Shown in pieces: positions 1 to 5,172 of a stretch of 5,172 nt of DNA (position 1 is its first letter; every line of letters begins with the position of its first letter). Source of the DNA: Oligosphaeraceae bacterium (lineage in GTDB: Bacteria > Verrucomicrobiota > Lentisphaeria > Oligosphaerales > Oligosphaeraceae). The position numbers and the translations under genes were made by a program. A model generated the notes under the pieces. That model saw nothing but the letters and a program-made list of their open reading frames with translations. It was not told the DNA's origin and did not search any database. The stretch spans positions 1 through 5,172 of the forward strand of contig JAAYYJ010000442.1 of the NCBI GenBank assembly GCA_012515455.1, read 5' to 3'.

Positions 1-2
1 TG

Positions 3-695
3 ATGCTTCTGGAGGACGAGGACGGCAGCCTCAGCCAGCGCCTGAAGAAGGTCGCCGAGCGCGAAGCGGTCAGTGCGGCCGAGGATTCGCTGAAGAAGAT
101 GCATGTGATCAAGATGGGTCGCTGCCCTAACTGCGGGGAGCATCTGCACCAGCACATGTCGGCCAGCATTTGCGAGTCCTGCGGCTGGCACAAGTACGAC
201 ATGCCGCGGCAGGGCAAGGCCCGGGTGCATATTCGCAACAGCAGTGAGGTGGTGGTCGGCGAGCGCATCTACGTCCTGAAGAACGGCGACTGCCTGGTGG
301 TCCACAACGACGTGGTATCCTCCAGAATCCCGGCCTCCGCCTGCAGTTGGATCGAGTACCTCTGGACGGAGGAGGAAATCCAGCAGCGGCGGATGCAGAT
401 TTCCGGCAAAACGCGGGTGACTTGCGGCTGGTGCGGTTCGGAGACCGACCCGACCAAGGACGGTTTCCACCTGGTGCACGTGGCCTTCGGCAACAGCCAG
501 GAGCGCTACTGCTTCTGCTCCGACGACTGCTACGAGGCCTTTCGCAAGACCTACCCCGCCCGGGTGCACCGCAACTGCTACGAGCGCAACTGCAATGACT
601 GTAACCTCTGCCAGAAGCGCTACGGTGACGAGGCGGATGAAATTCGCATGCTGGCCAAGGACTACATCCGGGTCAAGAAGGAAAATCCCTCCTGA
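3..695 (+). CDS. Cysteine-rich putative zinc-binding protein (zinc ribbon plus TRASH/MYM-like finger), function unknown
   Basis: I do not recognise this protein as a named family. It is about 230 residues with 15 cysteines and no signal peptide or membrane segment, so it is probably cytoplasmic. Residues 1-35 are charged and probably helical. A zinc ribbon follows, C41-x2-C44 and C57-x2-C60, with histidines at 47, 49 and 51 between the pairs. Residues 70-130 look like a small mixed domain of unknown type. C141-x2-C144 then pairs with C172-x3-C176 in a context (YCFCSDDC, then an aromatic residue and F) resembling the TRASH/MYM treble-clef finger. A last cluster, C192-x4-C197-x2-C200-x2-C203, could hold another zinc or an Fe-S cluster. 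The basic tail ends at a TGA. Only two bases precede the first ATG, so the true start may lie upstream; M33 and M38 are less likely alternatives. It lies 112 bases before the adaptor gene on the same strand. A regulatory or metal-sensing role is possible but unproven. Confidence 0.85.
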   Translation: MLLEDEDGSLSQRLKKVAEREAVSAAEDSLKKMHVIKMGRCPNCGEHLHQHMSASICESCGWHKYDMPRQGKARVHIRNSSEVVVGERIYVLKNGDCLVVHNDVVSSRIPASACSWIEYLWTEEEIQQRRMQISGKTRVTCGWCGSETDPTKDGFHLVHVAFGNSQERYCFCSDDCYEAFRKTYPARVHRNCYERNCNDCNLCQKRYGDEADEIRMLAKDYIRVKKENPS

Positions 696-706
696 ATTCT
701 GCTGTA

Positions 707-755
707 CCGGCGGCGGCAGCCCGGTTTGCTTCCGCTCTGCTGCCGCCATCGCCGG
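707..755 (+). promoter_or_regulatory. Imperfect 14-bp hairpin in the leader of the adaptor gene
   Basis: Bases 707-720 pair with 739-755. Five outer pairs (CCGGC/GCCGG) and nine inner pairs (GGCGGCAGC/GCTGCCGCC) are separated by a 3-base bulge at 748-750, around an 18-base loop. It starts 11 bases after the stop of the cysteine-rich gene. No T-run follows the stem, so it is not a standard intrinsic terminator. It could be a processing or stabilising structure, a Rho-linked element or a leader structure. The pairing is read directly from the sequence; the function is inference. Confidence 0.5.
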
Positions 756-793
756 GCCAGGAGCGCTGCGGCTGAGCATTTATCCACTACAGT

Positions 794-798
794 AAAGG
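794..798 (+). promoter_or_regulatory. Ribosome binding site of the HlyD-family adaptor gene
   Basis: The purine run AAAGG ends nine bases before the ATG at 808. An in-frame TAA at 793-795 overlaps it, so the reading frame cannot begin further upstream. This fixes 808 as the earliest possible start. Confidence 0.65.
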
Positions 799-807
799 TA
801 CCATCTC

Positions 808-1920
808 ATGGGTGATTTACGCACCACTTCCGGCGAAGCCTTGCCGCTGAGCAAAGCCGCTTCCGAGCGCCGCCGCAATACCATACTTTTGTTGGCCACG
901 CTGTTTTTAGCTCTGGTAATTACCGCCGGCATTCTGATCAAGGTCGAGCGCTACACCGTCGCTTCCGGTTATGTCACCACCGAGGACTATGCGGAAGTGC
1001 GTTCACCGGTGACTGGCATTGTGGGCAAGATTTTGGTGCGCAGCGGCGAGACGGTTGAAGCCGGTCAGGTGCTGGTGCGCCTGAATTCCGAAGAGGAGGA
1101 GGCGCTGCTGGCAGATACCAGGGCCAAGGTCTCCAAACTCCAGACTGAGATTGAGCGCCGCAAGGCCGAGATGGCTATCGACCTGGAACGGCGCAGCGTC
1201 GACTTGTCCGAGCAGAAGCGCTATCACAAGGACAGTATCGACATTGCTGATCTGCAGCTGCGCAATGCCCAGGCCAAGGTCAAGCTCACGCGTGAGCTGG
1301 TGGCTAAGGGCCTGAAAGCGGCCAGCAACCTCGAGGATGAGGAACTCAAGGAGCAGCTGGCCCAGGTGACCCTGAAATCTCTGCAGAACAAGGATTTCAC
1401 CATTTACGAGGAGCTGCTCCAGCGCGACCGGGCCAAATACGACAGCGAAATCCAGGCCCTGGGCAATGAATTGCAATCCCTCGAGGACTCGGTGCGCCGG
1501 GTCGAGGCGCGTCTGCAGACCCGCCTGATCCGGGCACCCATCGCCGGCACCGTGGTGCGCTATGAGTTCGTCATCGGCGAGCTGCTCACCCCGAGCAGTG
1601 TGATTTACGAGATTTTCGGAGGTGACAAGCAGGTCTTGAAGCTCCGGGTGGGTGAGCGTCATGCCACCAAGGTCGCGGTGGGTCAGAAATACCGCGCCCG
1701 TCTTTCCTCCTTCAAGGGCATCGCCCGGCTGTATTTCCGGGGTGAGGTCGAATATTTGCGCAACATCATCCAGGCCGACGGTCAGAACACCTACCGCGTC
1801 GCCTACTGCAGCTTTGCTTCCGGCGAGTATGTTATTCCGCCAGGGACCACGGCGGAGGCGCGCATCTATTACGGCAAATCCTGCCTCTGGTTCTACCTGT
1901 TCAATGTCGACCTGTTCTAG
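808..1920 (+). CDS. HlyD-family membrane fusion protein (periplasmic adaptor) of an ABC export system
   Basis: This 370-residue protein is the adaptor that bridges an inner-membrane ABC exporter to an outer-membrane channel. A short cytoplasmic N-terminus with a basic patch (R21-R23) precedes one membrane anchor at about 25-44. The first biotinyl-lipoyl half is at about 64-92 (RSPVTGIVGKI, then G-x-x-V-x-x-G-Q-x-L). Residues 93-237 are highly charged and helical and form the coiled-coil hairpin, roughly 70 residues per arm. The second lipoyl half is at 240-269 (LIRAPIAGTVV). A beta-barrel region spans about 274-356, and the tail (GKSCLWFYLF) resembles the ending usual for this family. The start is fixed by an in-frame stop 15 bases upstream and a purine-rich binding site. 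The next gene follows after 21 bases, so the two are almost certainly co-transcribed. The sequence does not show the substrate. A TolC-type partner is expected from family knowledge but is not in this window. Confidence 0.93.
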   Translation: MGDLRTTSGEALPLSKAASERRRNTILLLATLFLALVITAGILIKVERYTVASGYVTTEDYAEVRSPVTGIVGKILVRSGETVEAGQVLVRLNSEEEEALLADTRAKVSKLQTEIERRKAEMAIDLERRSVDLSEQKRYHKDSIDIADLQLRNAQAKVKLTRELVAKGLKAASNLEDEELKEQLAQVTLKSLQNKDFTIYEELLQRDRAKYDSEIQALGNELQSLEDSVRRVEARLQTRLIRAPIAGTVVRYEFVIGELLTPSSVIYEIFGGDKQVLKLRVGERHATKVAVGQKYRARLSSFKGIARLYFRGEVEYLRNIIQADGQNTYRVAYCSFASGEYVIPPGTTAEARIYYGKSCLWFYLFNVDLF

Positions 1921-1926
1921 ACGGCT

Positions 1927-1939
1927 GGCAGGACCTGCC
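1927..1939 (+). promoter_or_regulatory. Ribosome binding site of the first ABC gene within a short inverted repeat
   Basis: AGGA at 1930-1933 lies eight bases before the ATG at 1942 and is a good Shine-Dalgarno match. It sits inside a 13-base perfect inverted repeat, GGCAGG-A-CCTGCC. As RNA this could fold as a 4-bp stem with a 5-base loop that partly covers the site. The fold is weak and any effect on translation is uncertain. Confidence 0.6.
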
Positions 1940-1941
1940 CA

Positions 1942-3705
1942 ATGGATAGAGCAAATACATCATCACTTGGGAACATCGGCAAAATATTGGTCTTCATGTC
2001 GCCGTATCTGCGACAGCTGCTGCTGCTGTTTTTCCTGACCGTCATCCTGGCCTTCCTGGCCACCATCCCACCGATGGTGACCAGGATGCTGATTGACCGG
2101 GTCTTCACCCAGCGCGACACGAGCGTATTCTTTTTGTTCGGGCTGCTGATGGTTGCAATCCCCAGCCTCAGCGTATTTATCGGTTTCTTTCAGCAACTGA
2201 CCTGCACCTGGCTGGGGCAGCGCTTCGTATTCGATGTGCGCTTCAAGCTCTACCAGCACATGCTGAAGCTGTCCCTGCGCTTCTTCGGCAAGCACAGCGT
2301 AGGCAAGCTGGTGAACCGCCTGATGGGTGACAGCGGCACGGTGCAGCAGATGCTGACCGGGCAGAGTCTGACCGTGCTCTCGGACCTGATTATCGCCAGT
2401 TGTGCCATCACCGCGACCTTCATCATCAGCTGGCGCATGGCCTCGCTGCTGATCCTGATTATGGTCCTGTTCGTACTCAATTACCGACTCAGCATCAAGC
2501 GCATCATCTTCTCCAGCCGGGCAATGCGGAAATCGTACGACCGTCTTTCCGGCGGGGTACAGAACCGCCTGGTGGCCAATCTGGCGGTCAAGACCTTCGG
2601 CGCGGAGGAACGCGAGAACAGTACCTTCGGAGAGCAATCTGAGCAGGCTCTGGCCTACGGCCGGATGCAGGGGGTGGCCGGCAACAACTTCTCCATGAAT
2701 GTCGCGCTGATCCAGCAGATGGGCAATTCGATACTGTATTTTGTGGGCTGCGCAATGATTCTGCAGGGCGACCTCAGCTACGGCGACGTGGTGGCCTTCT
2801 GCGCCTACGGGCAGCAGCTGCTCTGGCCGGCAGTGCGTTTCTCACAGCTGGCCAACCAGCTGCAGCAGGTCTCCATCGCCACCGAACGACTGTTTGAGAT
2901 CTTCGATGAGGTGCCTGAGATTCAGAATGCGGCCGAGCCCGTCAACCGGCCGCATTTGCAAGGCCAGGTCGAGTTCCGGGATATCCGCTTTCACTACGAC
3001 CCGGGCAAGGAGATCATCAAGGGGTTCTCGCTGCAGGTGCATCCCGGCGATACCATCGCCCAGATCGGCCCGACCGGCTGCGGCAAGAGCACCATCCTGA
3101 ACCTGATTATCCGCTACTATGACATCACCGGCGGGGAGCTGCTCCTGGATGGCATCGACATCAAGAAGCTCAATCTGCGGCAGCTGCGCCGCCAGTTCGG
3201 CATCGTGCTGCAGGAGTCGCACCTGTTCTCCACCAGCATCCGCGAGAACATCCGCTACAGCCGTCCCCAGGCTACGGATCAGGAGGTGGAGGAGGCGGCC
3301 AAGGCGGCGGAAATCCACGACTTCATCCTGACCCTGGATAACGGCTACGAGACCCCGGTCGGCGATTTCGGGGTCGAGTTGTCGGTGGGGCAGAAGCAGC
3401 GCATCAACATTGCCCGGGCCATCTGTGCGAATCCGGCCATCCTGATTATGGATGAAGCCACCAGTTCCCTGGACAGCGATTCCGAACAGGCCATTCAGCG
3501 GGCGATGGAGAAGGTGCTGCAGGGCCGCACCAGTTTCGTGGTCGCACACCGCTTGAGCACCATCAAGAAAGCCACCAAGATCATCCTCCTGGACCAGGGC
3601 GTAATCCAGGAACAGGGCACCCACGAGGAGCTGATGGCCATCCCCAACGGCCGTTACCACGAGCTCTATACCAAGCACATGGGCAAGGGCGTGATTGAGG
3701 AATAG
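1942..3705 (+). CDS. ABC exporter half-transporter (fused permease and ATPase), MsbA/type I secretion-like
   Basis: This 587-residue protein is a complete half-transporter of the ABC type I exporter fold, placed in the inner membrane. Predicted membrane helices are near 24-46, 62-85, 146-163, 164-183, 256-274 and 281-298. The ATPase domain starts near 340 and has every expected motif: A-loop Y352, Walker A GPTGCGKST at 376-384, Q-loop Q424, signature LSVGQ at 480-484 (V replaces the usual first G), Walker B ILIMDE with D504 and catalytic E505, D-loop SSLD, and switch histidine H536. It should therefore hydrolyse ATP. The permease begins almost at the N-terminus, leaving no room for a C39 peptidase or other accessory domain. 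It follows the adaptor gene by 21 bases, in the same reading frame and separated by TAG 1918-1920. It probably works with that adaptor and perhaps with the next ABC protein as a heterodimer. Lipid, polysaccharide, peptide and small-molecule export all remain possible. Confidence 0.95.
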   Translation: MDRANTSSLGNIGKILVFMSPYLRQLLLLFFLTVILAFLATIPPMVTRMLIDRVFTQRDTSVFFLFGLLMVAIPSLSVFIGFFQQLTCTWLGQRFVFDVRFKLYQHMLKLSLRFFGKHSVGKLVNRLMGDSGTVQQMLTGQSLTVLSDLIIASCAITATFIISWRMASLLILIMVLFVLNYRLSIKRIIFSSRAMRKSYDRLSGGVQNRLVANLAVKTFGAEERENSTFGEQSEQALAYGRMQGVAGNNFSMNVALIQQMGNSILYFVGCAMILQGDLSYGDVVAFCAYGQQLLWPAVRFSQLANQLQQVSIATERLFEIFDEVPEIQNAAEPVNRPHLQGQVEFRDIRFHYDPGKEIIKGFSLQVHPGDTIAQIGPTGCGKSTILNLIIRYYDITGGELLLDGIDIKKLNLRQLRRQFGIVLQESHLFSTSIRENIRYSRPQATDQEVEEAAKAAEIHDFILTLDNGYETPVGDFGVELSVGQKQRINIARAICANPAILIMDEATSSLDSDSEQAIQRAMEKVLQGRTSFVVAHRLSTIKKATKIILLDQGVIQEQGTHEELMAIPNGRYHELYTKHMGKGVIEE

Positions 3706-3709
3706 CGCG

Positions 3710-3748
3710 GCCGGGTGCGCCGGCGGTTTTCCGGCGCCCGGCTTTTCT
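3710..3748 (+). terminator. Intrinsic terminator-like hairpin between the two ABC genes
   Basis: GCCGGG (3710-3715) pairs with CCCGGC (3737-3742), and CGCCGG (3718-3723) pairs with CCGGCG (3731-3736). This gives 12 GC pairs with a 2-base bulge (3716-3717) and a 7-base loop. TTTTCT follows directly at 3743-3748. This matches a Rho-independent terminator on the plus strand, with a short, interrupted T-run. The stem starts 5 bases after the stop of the first ABC gene and the T-run ends 9 bases before the ATG of the second. Partial termination or attenuation within the operon is the natural reading, but activity is not shown by sequence alone. Confidence 0.7.
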
Positions 3749-3750
3749 GC

Positions 3751-3753
3751 AGG
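3751..3753 (+). promoter_or_regulatory. Weak ribosome binding site of the second ABC gene
   Basis: Only AGG, four bases before the ATG at 3758, resembles a Shine-Dalgarno sequence, and the spacing is short. It lies directly after the T-run of the terminator-like hairpin. An in-frame TGA at 3692-3694 limits upstream extension. The only other near start is a TTG at 3695, inside the preceding gene, so ATG 3758 is preferred. Confidence 0.35.
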
Positions 3754-3757
3754 CATT

Positions 3758-5172
3758 ATGGCAAAGAAGCAAGATCATTTCCGCGGATATCAGTACCGGC
3801 CGCCGCTGCGTCGCACCCACGGCTATCAGACCGACTGGCCGCTGTACCTGCGTTTTATCCGGCAGTACGTCTGGCCCTTCCGCTGGTCGCTGCTGGCCTG
3901 CATGCTGCTGGTGGCGGTGAATTCAAACTACGTCTATGTGATTTCCTACATGTCCCGGATCGTGGTGGACAATATTCTGGTCATCGGCGGGCAGGAGGAT
4001 GCCCCTGCGGAGGTCCGGCACAGCATCACTGCTGCGGATCGCAATCTGCAGCGCCAGCCTTCCCGTCCGGCCATTGGCATGGGGCGCCGGATCGACCAGG
4101 GGCAATCTGTCTCCAATCGTCCGCCCGAGGCCGGCAGCCGGCTGTTGTGGCTGGCGATCACCTATCTGTTGACCCAGGCGCTGTTCAATACCTTGGGCCG
4201 TCTGGCGGCGCGGCGGCACATCGTGGTTTCGCAGGGCATCATGGCCCAGATGCGTGAGGATATGCACCGCAAGGTTCTGGGACTCTCGATGTCCTACCAC
4301 CAGGCGATGAGTCCGGGCCGGCTGTTGTCCCGGATATTGTCGGATGTGGAGGCTGCCAATGTGGAGATGCTGGCGCTGTTCATCAGCGGCATCCACTGCG
4401 TGACCATGATGCTGGTCGGGGTGACTATTCTGGTGACCGTTCAATGGCGCCTGGCCCTGTTCGTGGCCATCATCCTGCCAATCTACGCCTGGATGTTCAG
4501 GAGCAAGCGCATGGCAATCCGCTCTCTGAATCAGGAGCTGCGCCACACCAACGCCTGTCTGTACGGCCTGGTCTCCCAGAAGCTTGACGCCATCAAGGCC
4601 ATCCAGTCCTACTCCCGGGAGCCGGGGGAGGAGCTGGCCTTCCACCGCCTGGTGTCGTGTTTTTTCCGGGATGCTTTGAAGACCCAGTGGATCAGCACCG
4701 CCCTGCATAGCAAGGCCCACCTGCTGAGCCACTTCTGCAGCTGTGCGATTTTTCTCTATGGCGGCAAAATGGTCCTGGACGGCGATATGACCTTGGGGCG
4801 GATGATCTTTGTGCATTCCACCACCATCACCCTGTTCCAGCCGGTGCTGGAATTCACCCAGCTGACCTTCGTGCTGCAGCGTCTGCGCATCTCACTGCTG
4901 CGCATCGCCGGAGTGCTGGACAAGGAGCCGGAGATTACCGAGGACCCGAATTCACTGCTCTTCCCCCAGCCCATCCGGCAGGGCATCGAGGTGCGCAACC
5001 TGACCTTCAACTATCCGGCCCTGAAGCTCAACCGCGAGGCAGACGACGACAGCGGCGCCCCGCCCCTGCCGTCCGAGCCGGTCCTCAAAGACATCTCCTT
5101 TGTGGTCCCGGCGGGGACCTGGCTCTGCACTATGGGTGCCAGCGGCAGCGGTAAGACCACCCTGCTGCACAA
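3758..5172 (+). CDS. Second ABC exporter half-transporter (permease plus ATPase), 3' end cut by the window
   Basis: The frame stays open from ATG 3758 to the window edge: 471 full codons and no stop. A basic cytoplasmic arm of about 40 residues precedes predicted membrane helices near 44-66, 127-147, 205-228, 229-247, 318-336 and 345-363. The segment SPGRLLSRILSDVE (185-198) is typical of the ABC exporter permease. The ATPase starts near 410, with A-loop Y419 and Walker A GASGSGKTT at 460-468. The Q-loop, signature, Walker B and H-loop lie beyond the window. Two insertions are unusual: a polar loop of about 50 residues (76-126) between TM1 and TM2, predicted periplasmic, and a linker of about 22 residues (420-441, acidic then proline-rich) between the A-loop and the strand before Walker A. 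Predicted TM5 carries H317, H321, H325 and C329 at four-residue steps. It follows the first ABC gene by 52 bases across a terminator-like hairpin. It may pair with that protein as a heterodimer or form its own homodimer; the substrate is unknown. Confidence 0.93.
   Translation, partial: MAKKQDHFRGYQYRPPLRRTHGYQTDWPLYLRFIRQYVWPFRWSLLACMLLVAVNSNYVYVISYMSRIVVDNILVIGGQEDAPAEVRHSITAADRNLQRQPSRPAIGMGRRIDQGQSVSNRPPEAGSRLLWLAITYLLTQALFNTLGRLAARRHIVVSQGIMAQMREDMHRKVLGLSMSYHQAMSPGRLLSRILSDVEAANVEMLALFISGIHCVTMMLVGVTILVTVQWRLALFVAIILPIYAWMFRSKRMAIRSLNQELRHTNACLYGLVSQKLDAIKAIQSYSREPGEELAFHRLVSCFFRDALKTQWISTALHSKAHLLSHFCSCAIFLYGGKMVLDGDMTLGRMIFVHSTTITLFQPVLEFTQLTFVLQRLRISLLRIAGVLDKEPEITEDPNSLLFPQPIRQGIEVRNLTFNYPALKLNREADDDSGAPPLPSEPVLKDISFVVPAGTWLCTMGASGSGKTTLLH

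Noticed and set aside
595..795. Possible small plus-strand gene of 66 codons spanning the end of the cysteine-rich gene and the following gap
   Set aside because: Half of it overlaps the cysteine cluster of the first gene in another frame, and the product has no recognisable domain. It could only be revived by conservation in relatives.
755..795. Possible sigma-70 promoter before the adaptor gene
   Set aside because: There are AT-rich bases near 778-795, but no convincing -35 and -10 pair at proper spacing could be found.
727..816. A 29-codon frame starting with TTG in the gap before the adaptor, considered as a precursor peptide
   Set aside because: It has a rare start codon and no ribosome site, runs through the hairpin and overlaps the adaptor start. 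No leader-core pattern is visible.
1003..1662. Minus-strand open frame (219 codons) opposite the adaptor gene
   Set aside because: It is opposite the lipoyl and coiled-coil regions of a clear HlyD-family protein. Its leucine- and glutamine-rich translation mirrors the plus-strand codons.
1918..1944. Adaptor and first ABC gene lie in the same reading frame across a TAG, considered as a readthrough fusion
   Set aside because: A shared frame happens by chance one time in three. The ABC gene has its own good ribosome site and ATG, and both proteins look complete.
2842..3756. Long minus-strand open frame (304 codons) opposite the first ABC gene
   Set aside because: It lies opposite an ATPase domain with all its motifs intact. 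Its translation is low-complexity, rich in L, D, G, Q and H, as expected from the complement of G/C-biased codons.
3715..4257. Plus-strand open frame of 180 codons overlapping the start of the second ABC gene
   Set aside because: It uses a different frame from the ABC permease, begins inside the terminator-like hairpin and has an alanine/glycine/proline-rich translation without a domain.
3923..4816. Long minus-strand open frame (297 codons) opposite the second ABC gene
   Set aside because: It is the complement of a clear ABC permease region. The His/Gln/Gly-rich translation shows no domain and is a codon-bias shadow.

Overview
The window reads as chromosomal DNA of a Gram-negative bacterium. 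It is GC-rich with G/C-biased third codon positions, the genes are tightly packed on one strand, and it encodes a HlyD-type membrane fusion protein, a family that links an inner-membrane pump to the outer membrane. A proteobacterium is the likeliest host. The sequence alone does not identify genus or class.

There are four plus-strand genes. (1) At 3-695 (possibly starting upstream of the window) is a cysteine-rich, probably zinc-binding soluble protein that I do not recognise. It has an N-terminal zinc ribbon, a TRASH/MYM-like finger and a C-terminal four-cysteine cluster. (2) At 808-1920 is a complete HlyD-family periplasmic adaptor. (3) At 1942-3705 is a complete half-size ABC exporter (transmembrane domain plus ATPase) with all nucleotide-binding motifs. 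(4) At 3758-5172 is a second half-size ABC exporter, cut by the window end just after its Walker A motif. It has no stop codon in the window.

Genes 2 to 4 look like one export module: an adaptor plus two ABC half-transporters that may form a heterodimer or two homodimers. Neither ABC protein has an N-terminal C39 peptidase domain, so leader-cleaving bacteriocin export is not supported. No TolC-like protein, substrate gene or precursor peptide is visible. The adaptor and first ABC gene are 21 bases apart and are surely co-transcribed. The 52-base gap between the ABC genes holds a GC-rich hairpin followed by a short T-run, a terminator-like element that could lower expression of the second half-transporter. 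The 112-base gap before the adaptor holds a 14-bp imperfect hairpin without a T-run.

The features most worth a second look are the unfamiliar cysteine-rich gene beside the exporter, the inter-ABC terminator-like hairpin, and two oddities of the second ABC protein: a long extra periplasmic loop and an evenly spaced His/His/His/Cys ladder in predicted TM5. Together they hint at a metal- or thiol-related role, but that is speculative and the substrate is unknown. No RNA genes, CRISPR arrays, insertion sequences or attachment sites were seen.
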